Of a stretch of 64,000 nucleotides of DNA, positions 9,004 to 17,745 are shown in pieces. The notes beneath the pieces were generated by a model. The model was not told the DNA's origin, did no database searches, and saw only the letters and a program-made list of their open reading frames with translations. The DNA lies in contig NZ_CM001489.1 of NCBI RefSeq assembly GCF_000262465.1, positions 2,538,597-2,602,596 on the forward strand, in the 5' to 3' direction. Position numbers and translations under genes: made by a program. This DNA comes from Frankia sp. QA3. GTDB taxonomy: Bacteria > Actinomycetota > Actinomycetes > Frankiales > Frankiaceae. Each line of letters begins with the position of its first letter. The stretch's first letter is position 1.

Positions 9004-10620
9004 ATGACGGACGTCGCCGAGGGCGGGACGGCCGCCCGCCGCGCCGCCCTGCGCGAGCTGGCGGACAAGTGGCAGATCCATCAGACGACGATCCGGCTGT
9101 GTCACGGGCTCGACCAGGTGGACGAGGAGATCGTCGCGGCTACCTTCCATCCCGAGGCCGAGGCGACCGTCACGGCCCGCGACGAGGAGATCGTCCTGCG
9201 CGGTGCGGCGCGGGTGACGTCGGCCCTCCTGGCCCGCGCCCCGGCGGATCCAGGCGCGTTCGTGGCGCACAGGTCCTTCAATCCCCGCATCGAGCTGCAG
9301 GGGGACCGGGCCGTCTGCGAGACGTACCGCACCGCGTTCGTCGGCCTTCTCGACCCGGTCACCGGGCGGGGCCGGGCACAGCACACGTTCGGCCGCTGCA
9401 CGGATCTGTTCGAGCGCCGCGCCGGGATCTGGCGGATCCTGCGCCACCACGTCGAGGAGCTCTGGGTACACCGCCCTGTCGACGGGGGGAGCTGGCCGCG
9501 GCGCGCCGAAAGCCGGCGCGACCGCAGCGACCCCTCGTACCACCTCTTCGACGAGGTGGAGACCGCCGGCGCCGACAGCCCCGGCGCCGACAGCCCCGGC
9601 GCCGACAGCCCCGGCGCCGGCGACCCGGATCGCGATCGCGACGACGGCGCGGAGGAGACCGCACTGCGCGACGCCGTCGACGGCTGGCTCGTCTACGAGA
9701 CGGTCGTCCGCTACTGCCGTGGGGTGGACCGCTTCGACGAGGACCTCCTCGCCGCGGTGTTCCATCCCGACTCCACCACGGCGAAGGTCTGGAGCGCCGC
9801 CGAGCCGGACGTGGTCATCCTCGACGGCGCGGACATCGCCGCGATCACCATCGCGAAGGCGCGGGAGGCCTATACGGACACCTTCACCCTGCACTCGGTC
9901 ACCACCCCGCTCATCGAGATCCGCGGCGACTTCGCCTCCAGCCAGAACTGGTCGGGAGCCTCCCGCGGCCTCACCCGCTGCCTCGACCTCTTCGAACGTC
10001 GGGACGGGCGGTGGCGGGTGCGCCGCCGGCGGGTCCTCGGCGGTTGGAGCCAGCCGGGGCCGGCCGGCGGGCGCCGGATCGACGCCGCCGACAGCCGGCA
10101 GGACCGCTCGGATCCGAGCTACCGGTTCCTCGCGTGGCCGAGCCGGCCGGCCGTGGCCGAGACCGCCGGGGAGAGCGACGCCGACCTCGTGGCGGACAAG
10201 TGGCAGGTCTTCGAGACGGTCGTCCGGACCTGGCACAGCATCGACCGGGGCGAGGAGCGGCTGCTGGCGTCGGCGTTCCATCCCGACGCCAGCCTGACGA
10301 CGAGAACGTGTGCGGACGGCCCCGTCGACGTCCACGGTACGGAGGTCGCCGCCGCCCTGCTGCGCCACCTCGGGCAGGGCGTCACTCTGCACCTGGCGAT
10401 GAATCCCTGGATCGAGGTGCGCGGCGACCGCGCCGCCTGCGAGACCCACCTCACCGTCCTTGTCGTCCCCCGGCAGCTCGACGACACGGCGGTCGTGCAC
10501 CAGAGTCTCGGCCGCTGCCTGGATCTGTTCGAACGCCGCGACGGGAGCTGGCGCATCCTGCGCCGTCAGATCATCCCCGGCTGGTATGAGCCCCATCCGG
10601 TTCTTCACCGACCGAACTAA
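9004..10620 (+). CDS. Three tandem SnoaL-like (NTF2-fold) domains
   Basis: 538 residues built of three copies of a roughly 140-residue SnoaL_4-type domain, at about 15-165, 215-365 and 390-535. Each copy opens with a helix of the form W-Q-x-x-x-T-x-x-R followed by a D-x-x-(D/E) pair and FHP(D/E). It then has an (A/L)H-x-x-x-x-P-x-IE(V/L/I) strand and ends in C-(T/L)DLFERR. Copies 1 and 2 are followed by a DRSDPSY tail. The linker after copy 1 is a three-fold ADSPG repeat (9571-9615). SnoaL-like domains include dehydratases, cyclases, hydrolases and isomerases acting on small hydrophobic substrates. Triple fusions are unusual. The ATG at 9004 follows GGGATACGGAG. Confidence 0.8.
   Translation: MTDVAEGGTAARRAALRELADKWQIHQTTIRLCHGLDQVDEEIVAATFHPEAEATVTARDEEIVLRGAARVTSALLARAPADPGAFVAHRSFNPRIELQGDRAVCETYRTAFVGLLDPVTGRGRAQHTFGRCTDLFERRAGIWRILRHHVEELWVHRPVDGGSWPRRAESRRDRSDPSYHLFDEVETAGADSPGADSPGADSPGAGDPDRDRDDGAEETALRDAVDGWLVYETVVRYCRGVDRFDEDLLAAVFHPDSTTAKVWSAAEPDVVILDGADIAAITIAKAREAYTDTFTLHSVTTPLIEIRGDFASSQNWSGASRGLTRCLDLFERRDGRWRVRRRRVLGGWSQPGPAGGRRIDAADSRQDRSDPSYRFLAWPSRPAVAETAGESDADLVADKWQVFETVVRTWHSIDRGEERLLASAFHPDASLTTRTCADGPVDVHGTEVAAALLRHLGQGVTLHLAMNPWIEVRGDRAACETHLTVLVVPRQLDDTAVVHQSLGRCLDLFERRDGSWRILRRQIIPGWYEPHPVLHRPN
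9571..9615 (+). repeat. 15-base tandem repeat encoding an ADSPG linker
   Basis: Three perfect copies of GCCGACAGCCCCGGC, in frame, in the linker between the first and second SnoaL-like domains. One of several 5-codon repeats in linkers or tails across this window. Confidence 0.9.
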
Positions 10621-10654
10621 CTAACACGAACCTCAGACGGACCGATCTGTTCTG

Positions 10655-10687
10655 CTGTTGCAACAGGGAACGGTTAAAGGTTATGCT
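10655..10687 (+). promoter_or_regulatory. Palindrome and candidate internal promoter before the second binding protein
   Basis: CTGTTGCAACAG at 10655-10666 is a perfect 12-bp palindrome. It overlaps TTGCAA (10658-10663), which is 18 bases ahead of TATGCT (10682-10687); together they make a weak but plausible -35/-10 pair. It lies in the 385-base gap 10621-11005, the only large break in the transporter gene run, so a second promoter with an operator is likely here. I find no gene in the rest of that gap. Confidence 0.4.
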
Positions 10688-11005
10688 CTTCCATATCACC
10701 GGTACGACGCCGGCCATATCCTACGGCGAATTCGCCGACGGCCAGCCGCGTTGAGCACCTTCCCGGCGCCGCGGTTCCGACCGGCCACGCCGCCGTGGAA
10801 CGCCGCGAAAACCGGGACCTCAAACACCGGGAATCCAGGACCCCGAGGAACAAGAATCCGAGGAAATCCGAGTGCCACCCGAGCTCATCACGTTCTCCCA
10901 CCGCGCCGCGAGACGGCGCGGGCCGTTACCCTTTCTCCTGTTCGTGCCGCGGGGCGGCCACCGCCACCACGCGGAGGCGAGCCGCCGCTCCCGACGGGCG
11001 CGGCC

Positions 11006-12586
11006 GTGATCCGGCGGCTGCGGGCCGTCGCGGCGCTGGCGGCCGCCACCGTCGCCGCGGGAGTGATCGGCGCCTGCGGGTCGTCGGATTCATCCTCCGC
11101 CACCCGTTCGATCACGGTGCTGCAGGGGTTCTCACCGACCTCCTTCGATCCCGCCACCATCGCCTCCGTGGGAAGCAGCGACGGATCCGTCGGCTATGCC
11201 GTCTACGACAACCTGTTCCGCATCGAATACTCGACCGGCAGGTTCATCCCCCGGCTCGCAACGTCCCTGACCCCGAACGAGGACGCCACCGTCTGGACGC
11301 TGCAGATCCGTGCGGGCGTGAAGTTCAGCGACGGGACCCCGTTGAACGCGGAGGCCGTCCGGTTCAACTGGGATCGGATCCGGGACGACCCGGCGCTGGC
11401 CTCGCCGTGCTATTCGACGATCAAGGGACTGAAGTCCTACCAGGTCACCGCTGCGCAGACACTCGTGATCAGGCTTCCCGAACGGCGCAGCGCCTTCCCC
11501 CAGCAGCTGTTCAGCAGCGGTCAGGTACGCGGCGGCTTCTGCACCAACGTGGCCTCCCCGACAGCACTGCGCCGGTACGCGGCGCGCTACGGCACGAGTC
11601 CCGAGACGACCGTCGGCGCCGGTCCCTTCGTGCTGAAGGAATGGGTGCGGGGAGACCACCTGACGCTGTCCAGGAACGCGGGTTACTGGGATGCTCCGCG
11701 CCCGTATCTCGACGGGATCACGGTGAAGCCGTCCCCGGACATCACGACCTCCGTCAACGCCGTGCTGACCGGAGCGGCGGCGCTCGCCGGAGTCGGCGCC
11801 TGGACCCCGGATGTGGCGCGTTACGTGCAGGCCGGCTACAAGTACCACGTCGAACTGACCAGTGGCGCGGCGATGGTCACCTTCAACCCCGCCCGGGCGC
11901 CGCTCGATGACGTCCGGGTCCGCACGGCCCTCACCCTGGCCACCGATCTCGAGGAGATAAACCGGAAGAACTTCGCCGGCCTGGTCACCCCGGCCAGGAC
12001 GTGGTTCTCGGAGAAGTCGGTGTTCTACGACGCCGAAGCGGCCAAGGCCAGCACGCAGCGGACGAACGACCTCGCGGCGGCGCAGCGGCTGATTGACGAG
12101 TACGTGGCCGAGAAAGGCGGCCCGGTGAAGGTCACCCTGCTGGCGTCACCGACCAACCTTCCGTTGTTCACGACCCTGCAACAGCAGTGGCACCGCCTCC
12201 ACGACGTCAAGGCCGAGATCGAGCAGGTGACCGGCCAGGTATGGAACCAGCGCAATATCCAGGGCCAGGCCCAGATAGCACTGAACTCGCTGGGCGCGAA
12301 CGACGTGGAGGGTATGATCGCGTCATTCGGCGCGGGCGGTGCGCAGAACTACTTCAAGTGGTCCGACCCGCAGCTGGAGAAAATCCTTATGCAGGCGCGA
12401 CCGGAGAACAATCAGAGCGAGCAGCGGAAGCTGATGACCTCGGCCGCGCAGCGCCTTTCCGAACTGCACTGGTTCGTCATGCTCTACCGGCCCGGCCAGG
12501 AGACTCTCGTCGGCAAGGACCTGACGAACATCGTGCTGCACGACCCGTCCCAGGTCGATCTCGCTCAACTCCAGCTCAAGAACTGA
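11006..12586 (+). CDS. Solute-binding lipoprotein, SBP_bac_5 family (second)
   Basis: 526 residues. Starts GTG at 11006 with basic residues (VIRRLR), a hydrophobic helix and a lipobox VIGAC at about residues 18-22, which fixes this start over longer upstream options. The mature protein shows SFDPATIASVGSSDGSV, VKFSDGTPLNAEAVRFNWDR and GAGPFVLKEWVRGDHLTL, all typical of OppA/DppA-type binding proteins. Its sequence is clearly different from the first binding protein, so the two probably bind different or differently modified ligands. A triple SnoaL-like gene follows it, as with the first binding protein. Confidence 0.87.
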   Translation: MIRRLRAVAALAAATVAAGVIGACGSSDSSSATRSITVLQGFSPTSFDPATIASVGSSDGSVGYAVYDNLFRIEYSTGRFIPRLATSLTPNEDATVWTLQIRAGVKFSDGTPLNAEAVRFNWDRIRDDPALASPCYSTIKGLKSYQVTAAQTLVIRLPERRSAFPQQLFSSGQVRGGFCTNVASPTALRRYAARYGTSPETTVGAGPFVLKEWVRGDHLTLSRNAGYWDAPRPYLDGITVKPSPDITTSVNAVLTGAAALAGVGAWTPDVARYVQAGYKYHVELTSGAAMVTFNPARAPLDDVRVRTALTLATDLEEINRKNFAGLVTPARTWFSEKSVFYDAEAAKASTQRTNDLAAAQRLIDEYVAEKGGPVKVTLLASPTNLPLFTTLQQQWHRLHDVKAEIEQVTGQVWNQRNIQGQAQIALNSLGANDVEGMIASFGAGGAQNYFKWSDPQLEKILMQARPENNQSEQRKLMTSAAQRLSELHWFVMLYRPGQETLVGKDLTNIVLHDPSQVDLAQLQLKN

Positions 12587-12647
12587 CGGGACCAGCTCAG
12601 GAGATGACGGGACCAGGAATGGCGGACGAGACAACGAGGGAGCGGAG

Positions 12648-14360
12648 TTGACGGACCTGCGAGCGGCCGCGGACCGGTGGCGGATCTACGAGACCATCGT
12701 GCGGGTCTGCCGCGGCGTCGACCGGACCGACCATGCACTCGTCGCCTCCGGCTTCCATCCGGACGCGGTGGCCACCAAGGCCCGAGGAACGGAGGTGGCC
12801 ACGCTCACGGGCGCCGAGATCCCCGCCGTGCTGACCCGCGACACCCCGCAGCGGGCGGGCTCGCTCAGCCTGCACCTGGCCTTCAATCCCGTCATCGACG
12901 TGCGCGGCGACCGGGCCACGTGCGACACCGCCTACCTGGAGCTGGCCGTGCCACGTCAGCCCGGCCCCGACGGGGTCGAGCTTGCCTTCGGCCGCACCCT
13001 GGACCTGTTCGAACGTCGCGGCGGGGGGTGGCGGATCCTGCGTCGTCAGGTCATCGACGGTTGGCACCAGCCGCTGGCCGCCGGTGGTCACTGGCGGCGT
13101 CCCGACGACGGATCGCGCGATCGTGACGACCCGTCCTACCAGGTCCTCGACACGGGGGACGCCGACACGGGGGACGCCGACACGGGGGACGCCGTCACCG
13201 CGGGCACCGACGACGGCGCCGTCGAGGAGTTCGCCGAGAAGTGGCGGATCTACGAGACCGTGCTGCGCTATTCCCGTGGCGTCGACCGCGGGGACCAGGA
13301 TCTGATCGCCTCGGTGTTCCACCCCGACTCCACGACCGTGAAGAGCTGGGGCGGCGAGGAGCTGGTGACTCTCGACGGCCGCACCATCGCCGCCGTCACT
13401 GCGGAGAAGGCCAGGGCCGCCTTCGGCGACAGCTTCGTCCTGCACGGGCTGTCGAACCCCTACATCCAGGTGCGCGGCGACCGGGCCGCCGTCGAGACCT
13501 ACGCGCTCGGCGTCATCGCCCCCTGGAAGGAGCCGGACGGCACGGTCACCGACCATCAGGGCTTCAGCCGCTGCCTCGACGTGCTGGAACGTCGGGACGG
13601 CCAGTGGCGGATCCTGCGCCGGCGCGCCATCGGCGGCTGGAGCCAGCCGCAGCTTCCCGGTGGGACCCGCTGGGACGCCGAGGTCAGCACCCGCGACCGA
13701 CGCGACCCGTCCTACCACGTGTTCGAGTGGGCCGGCACCACCGACAGCACCCCCGAAGCCGACGGCGCGCCCACCACCGACAGCACCCCCGAAGCCGACA
13801 GCACACCCACCGCCGGCAGGGCACCCGCCACCGCCACGGCGACCAGCCTCGAGGACGTCACCGCCCGCTGGGAGATCTACGAGGCCGTCGTGCGGTACTG
13901 CCGCGGGGTGGACCGTGGCGACGTCGACGCCATCGCCGCGGCCTTCCACCCCGACGCCACGGTCACGACCAAGGTCTGGGGCAGCGAGGAGGTGACGCTG
14001 ACGGGCCCGCAGATCGTCCCGTTCCTCGCCGAACGCGCGCGCGGGGACGATCACGGCTTCAGTCAGCACCTGATCTTCAATCCCCTGGTCGAGGTGCGCG
14101 GCGACCTGGCGTCCTGCGAGACGTACTACGCCGTGCTCGTCATCCCCGCGACGGTCGGCCCCGACACCTCGCTCGTCCAGAGCTTCGGTCGCTGCCTGGA
14201 CCTGTTCGAGCGCCGGGACGGCGTCTGGCGCATCCGGTACCGCCGCAGCATCCCCGGCTGGTGGCAGCCGCTGCCGCCCGGCGGTTACGACCTCGACCGC
14301 ACGAGCCGGCGAGACCGGACCGATCCCTCCTACCACCTCTTCGAAACGGTGAACCGTTGA
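12648..14360 (+). CDS. Three tandem SnoaL-like (NTF2-fold) domains (second copy)
   Basis: 570 residues, a paralogue of the 9004-10620 product with the same plan: domains at about 1-165, 185-350 and 400-565. All three carry a (V/L/I)xR-x-(C/S)RGVDR helix, FHPD, an H-x-x-x-NP-x-(I/V)(D/Q/E)V strand and DRxDPSY tails. The first linker is a DTGDA repeat, the second is rich in Thr, Pro and Glu. The TTG at 12648 follows GGGAGCGGAG. It is coupled to the next gene by TTGA. The pairing of a binding-protein gene with such a triple-domain gene occurs twice in this operon, suggesting the domains act on the imported ligand; this is inference. Confidence 0.8.
   Translation: MTDLRAAADRWRIYETIVRVCRGVDRTDHALVASGFHPDAVATKARGTEVATLTGAEIPAVLTRDTPQRAGSLSLHLAFNPVIDVRGDRATCDTAYLELAVPRQPGPDGVELAFGRTLDLFERRGGGWRILRRQVIDGWHQPLAAGGHWRRPDDGSRDRDDPSYQVLDTGDADTGDADTGDAVTAGTDDGAVEEFAEKWRIYETVLRYSRGVDRGDQDLIASVFHPDSTTVKSWGGEELVTLDGRTIAAVTAEKARAAFGDSFVLHGLSNPYIQVRGDRAAVETYALGVIAPWKEPDGTVTDHQGFSRCLDVLERRDGQWRILRRRAIGGWSQPQLPGGTRWDAEVSTRDRRDPSYHVFEWAGTTDSTPEADGAPTTDSTPEADSTPTAGRAPATATATSLEDVTARWEIYEAVVRYCRGVDRGDVDAIAAAFHPDATVTTKVWGSEEVTLTGPQIVPFLAERARGDDHGFSQHLIFNPLVEVRGDLASCETYYAVLVIPATVGPDTSLVQSFGRCLDLFERRDGVWRIRYRRSIPGWWQPLPPGGYDLDRTSRRDRTDPSYHLFETVNR
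13149..13193 (+). repeat. 15-base tandem repeat encoding a DTGDA linker
   Basis: Three perfect in-frame copies of GACACGGGGGACGCC in the linker between the first and second SnoaL-like domains, at the same place as the unrelated ADSPG repeat in the paralogue. Confidence 0.9.
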
Positions 14361-15622
14361 CTACTCAGCCCGCCACGGCCGCGCCCGCCGCGCCCGCGCC
14401 GGCCACCGGCCGACCCGAAACCCTCCGGCAGCCGACCGCCCCCGCACCGGCCCGGCCGGCGCTGGTCGACCCGGGCGGCACCATGCTCGCCGCGGTCTCC
14501 TACGAGGGCGAGCAGCGCTTCCGCCTCGAGGAGGTTCCGCTGCCCGAAATCGGTGACGGCGACGTGCTGGTCCGCGTCGAGGGCGCCGCGATCAACTACG
14601 CCACCCTCCTGCGCTGGCGGCGTTTCACCCACTTCTTCCGGCTGCCCGGCGTGCTGGGCATTCACGCGGCCGGCACGGTCGCCGCCGTCGGCCGGCACGC
14701 CTTCGGGGTCGAGGTCGGCGAGCGGGTGCACGTCGATCCCACCCTGTCGTGCGGACGATGCGCCGAGTGCATCGCCGACCGGCGGGTGTCCTGCCGGGAG
14801 GGCGTCGTGGTGATCGCCTCCCATCCGGGGCCCACCGCCAGCGAAGGAGCCCTGCGCCGCTACGCCCAGTACTCCTGGGGCAGCCTGGCGCAGTACTGGC
14901 GGGTACCGGCGGACGCCCTCAACCGGGTCCCCGACCACATCCCGTTCACCGTGGCCGCCGGGCTCGGCCTGCTCGGCGTCTCCTACCATTCGCTGAGCAG
15001 CGCGCGGCTGCCGCTCGACGCGACCGTGGTGCTGACCGGGGCCACCGGCGGCAGCGGGGCGGCCGCCGTCCTGGCGGCGACGACGTTCGGCGTGCGGCGG
15101 TTGATCGCCGTGGGCCGTTCGGCCCGCCGCCTGGAGGCCCTGCGCACGCTGGCGCCCGACATCGTCGAGCCGCTCGCGTTGGAGGAGCTGCCAGCCGACT
15201 GGGCGGACGGCGGCGGCCTGACCCGGGCCATCCGGGACACCACCGGCGGCCAGGGTGCCGACGCGCTGCTGGACTTCCTGCCCGCCGGGCACACCATCAC
15301 CACGCAGGCGCTGTTCGGCCTGGCGAGCGGGTCCGCCGCGGTGATGTACGGCGGCGACGGCAGCGAGAACCTGTCATTCGACTACGCCCACGCCATGCCC
15401 GTCTCCCAGTACCGGCTGCTGGGCGAACGCGGGCACAGCCGCCGCGACATGCTGGAGATCCTGGCGCACCTGCAGGCCCGCCGCCTCGATCCGACCCCGC
15501 TGCTGACCCACCGCTACCCGCTGACGGCCATCAACGACGCCGTCGACCTGCTCGAACGCCACCAGGCAGGCGCCGACATCACCAAATGGCTCGTCACGAT
15601 CGAGCCGCACCAGACCCTATGA
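14357..15622 (+). CDS. Zinc-containing MDR alcohol dehydrogenase/reductase
   Basis: Up to 421 residues. The medium-chain dehydrogenase/reductase core begins near the ATG at 14483 (MLAAVSYEG). The structural-zinc lobe CGRCAEC plus RVSC is at about residues 131-145 of the long form, and the nucleotide-binding loop GATGGSGAA at about 227-235. It should oxidise an alcohol or reduce a carbonyl or enone with NAD(P)H. The TTG at 14357 overlaps the previous stop (TTGA) and would add about 42 residues rich in Pro and Ala; the ATG at 14483 is the alternative and lacks a clear ribosome-binding site. It ends in an ATGA overlap with the ATPase gene, so it belongs to the transporter operon. Confidence 0.82.
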   Translation: MTTQPATAAPAAPAPATGRPETLRQPTAPAPARPALVDPGGTMLAAVSYEGEQRFRLEEVPLPEIGDGDVLVRVEGAAINYATLLRWRRFTHFFRLPGVLGIHAAGTVAAVGRHAFGVEVGERVHVDPTLSCGRCAECIADRRVSCREGVVVIASHPGPTASEGALRRYAQYSWGSLAQYWRVPADALNRVPDHIPFTVAAGLGLLGVSYHSLSSARLPLDATVVLTGATGGSGAAAVLAATTFGVRRLIAVGRSARRLEALRTLAPDIVEPLALEELPADWADGGGLTRAIRDTTGGQGADALLDFLPAGHTITTQALFGLASGSAAVMYGGDGSENLSFDYAHAMPVSQYRLLGERGHSRRDMLEILAHLQARRLDPTPLLTHRYPLTAINDAVDLLERHQAGADITKWLVTIEPHQTL

Positions 15623-16704
15623 GCGATCCGATTCTCGATGTCCGTGACCTGCGGTTGTGGTACCTCACCGGGCGCGGAGCCGTGCGTGCGGTCGACGGCG
15701 TCAGCCTCGCCGTCGACCAGGGACAGACCCTCGGGATCGTCGGCGAGTCGGGAAGCGGTAAGACGACGCTGACCCGCGCGATCGCGGGGCTGCCGCTGGC
15801 GACCCGGACGGTGCGTACCGGCGAGGTTCACCTCGACGGCCGCGATCTCGTGACCCTGTCCGCGGCGCAGCTGCGGTCGGTCCTCGGGGCCGAGCTGGCG
15901 ATGGTGTTCCAGGACCCGATGACCTCACTCAACCCGGTGATGCGCGTCGGCGCACAGCTCACCGAGGGGCTGCGGCTGCACCGGTCGCTGTCGCGCCGCC
16001 AGGCCCGGCTGGCCGCCCGGGAGCTGCTCGCCGCGATGCGGCTGCCCGATCCGGACACCATCCTGCGCCGCTACCCCGCCGAGCTGTCCGGCGGGATGCG
16101 CCAGCGGGTGACGATCGCGATCGCGCTGGCCTGCGGACCGACGGTGCTGTTGGCCGACGAACCCACGACAGCGCTCGACGTGACGGTGCAGGCCCAGATC
16201 CTCGACCTGCTGGCCGAGATGCAGCGCGAGCGGTCGATGGCGGTGGTGCTGGTGACCCACGACCTGGGCGTGGTGGCGACCCGCACGACCCGGATAGCGG
16301 TGATGTACGGGGGGAAGATCGTCGAAGAGGGTCCCACCGCAGTGGTCCTGCGACGCCCGCACATGCCCTACACCGAGGCCCTGCTGCGGTCGGTCCCGCG
16401 CTTCGACGCCGGCCCGCGCCGGCCGTTGCGGACGATCCCCGGCCAGCCCCCGGGACTGCTGGATCCCCCGCCGGGCTGTCGTTTCGCGTCCCGCTGCGAC
16501 CGGGCGAGCAGCCGCTGTGTCGTCGACGAGCCGCCGCTGCGCGAGGCGTCCACGCCGGGACACCGCTTCGCCTGCTGGCATCCGGTCCACGAGGCACCGG
16601 TCCACGAGGCACCGGCCCACGAGGCACCGGCCCACGAGGCACCGGCCCATGAGGCGCATGTCCACGAGGCGCCGATCCCGACGACGACCCGGAGGCGGGA
16701 CTAG
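15619..16704 (+). CDS. ABC transporter ATPase, OppD/DppD type
   Basis: 361 residues. Walker [10 protein letters not shown] at about 42-50, Q-loop [10 protein letters not shown], signature LSGGMRQRV at about 156-164, Walker [13 protein letters not shown] at about 175-186, and the switch His in VTHDLG. The C-terminal oligopeptide-transporter domain has the cysteine pattern [17 protein letters not shown], which in this family can hold an iron-sulfur cluster. The tail is a six-fold HEAP repeat (16582-16671) with no counterpart in relatives that I know of. ATG 15619 overlaps the previous stop. The next gene starts directly after its stop. Confidence 0.92.
   Translation: MSDPILDVRDLRLWYLTGRGAVRAVDGVSLAVDQGQTLGIVGESGSGKTTLTRAIAGLPLATRTVRTGEVHLDGRDLVTLSAAQLRSVLGAELAMVFQDPMTSLNPVMRVGAQLTEGLRLHRSLSRRQARLAARELLAAMRLPDPDTILRRYPAELSGGMRQRVTIAIALACGPTVLLADEPTTALDVTVQAQILDLLAEMQRERSMAVVLVTHDLGVVATRTTRIAVMYGGKIVEEGPTAVVLRRPHMPYTEALLRSVPRFDAGPRRPLRTIPGQPPGLLDPPPGCRFASRCDRASSRCVVDEPPLREASTPGHRFACWHPVHEAPVHEAPAHEAPAHEAPAHEAHVHEAPIPTTTRRRD
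16582..16671 (+). repeat. 15-base tandem repeat encoding a His-Glu-Ala-Pro tail
   Basis: Six near-perfect copies of a 15-base unit (CCGGTCCACGAGGCA and close variants) encode alternating PVHEA and PAHEA at the C-terminus of the OppD-like ATPase. Confidence 0.9.
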
Positions 16705-17745
16705 ATGGCTGGTACCGGGACCGCCCATCTGCGGACGGATGCGCTCCTGCGAGCCGAACACCTCGTGGTGGAGTTTCCGGCCGCCGGCGGGCGGAAGGTG
16801 CACGCCGTCTCCGACGTGAGCGTCGACCTTCGTCCCGGCGAGACCGTGGGGCTGGTCGGCGAGTCCGGCTGTGGAAAGTCGACGACGGCGCGCGTGATCG
16901 CCCAACATCTGCGCCCCACCTCGGGCACGGTGCACCTGGCCGGGCGCGACCTGGCCGGCCTCGACCGTGACGAGCTGCGGCGGGCCAGGCCGCGGCTGCA
17001 GATGGTGTTCCAGGACCCGATCTCCTCCCTCAACCCCGGTCACCGGGTGGAGGACATCGTCGGAGCCGGGCTGCGGATCTGGCGTCAGGGCGACGCCAGA
17101 CAACGCGCGGCCAGGGTGGCAGAGGCCATGGAAGCCGTGGGCCTGCGCTACGACCCCCGCGCGCGCAGGCGGCGGACGCACCTGTCGGGCGGCCAGTGCC
17201 AGCGGCTGAGCATTGCGCGCGCCCTCGTGCTGCGCCCGCAGGTCCTCGTCTGCGACGAGCCGGTGTCCTCGCTGGACGTCTCGGTCCAGGCCCAGATCCT
17301 CAACCTGCTCGTCGAGCTGCGGACGCAGTACCACCTGTCGATGATCTTCATCTCGCACGATCTGGCGGTGGTCGGGCACATCAGCGACCGGGTGGTCGTG
17401 ATGTATCTGGGCAGGTTGTGCGAGGTCGCCCCGCCGGACGTGTTGTACCGGCGGGCCCGCCATCCCTACACCAGGGCGTTGGTGGCGGCGGTGCCCGGCC
17501 TCGACGCGCGAGACGGTGTACCTCCCGACCGGGCGGACCCGCGGCCGTGGCAGCAGCCCTCCCCACTCGCCCCGCCCTCGGGCTGCCGGTTTCGCACCCG
17601 CTGCCCCCGGGCGAGTCGGCGGTGCGCCGAGCAGCTCCCGCAACTGCGGGAGATCGAACCCGCCCACTTCGTCGCCTGCCACCACCCGGTCGAACCGGAG
17701 GGGGTCACGCAGCCGGTGGCCGTCGCCGTGGACACACCGAGGTGA
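16705..17745 (+). CDS. ABC transporter ATPase, OppF/DppF type
   Basis: 346 residues. Walker A GESGCGKST at about 52-60, Q-loop FQDPISSLNP, signature LSGGQCQRL at about 160-168, Walker B VLVCDEPVSSLD, switch ISHDL. The C-terminal oligopeptide domain has the cysteine pattern GCRFRTRCPRASRRC. It would pair with the OppD-like protein to power the importer. ATG at 16705 lies immediately after the preceding stop, and the stop overlaps the next GTG (GTGA). These are the only two ATPases of this class in the window although there are two permease pairs. Confidence 0.92.
   Translation: MAGTGTAHLRTDALLRAEHLVVEFPAAGGRKVHAVSDVSVDLRPGETVGLVGESGCGKSTTARVIAQHLRPTSGTVHLAGRDLAGLDRDELRRARPRLQMVFQDPISSLNPGHRVEDIVGAGLRIWRQGDARQRAARVAEAMEAVGLRYDPRARRRRTHLSGGQCQRLSIARALVLRPQVLVCDEPVSSLDVSVQAQILNLLVELRTQYHLSMIFISHDLAVVGHISDRVVVMYLGRLCEVAPPDVLYRRARHPYTRALVAAVPGLDARDGVPPDRADPRPWQQPSPLAPPSGCRFRTRCPRASRRCAEQLPQLREIEPAHFVACHHPVEPEGVTQPVAVAVDTPR

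Noticed and set aside
5964-9068. 1034-codon minus-strand frame across the first permease and binding-protein genes
   Set aside because: Antisense to three well-supported genes and of low-complexity composition.
9571-9615. CRISPR-like array of short repeats
   Set aside because: The units are contiguous, 15 bases long, in frame, without spacers; a coding minisatellite.
8839-10608. 589-codon minus-strand frame opposite the triple SnoaL gene
   Set aside because: Its apparent three-fold repeat is only the mirror of the repeated domains on the plus strand.
12597-14336. 579-codon minus-strand frame opposite the second triple SnoaL gene
   Set aside because: Same reason: antisense image of repeated coding sequence.
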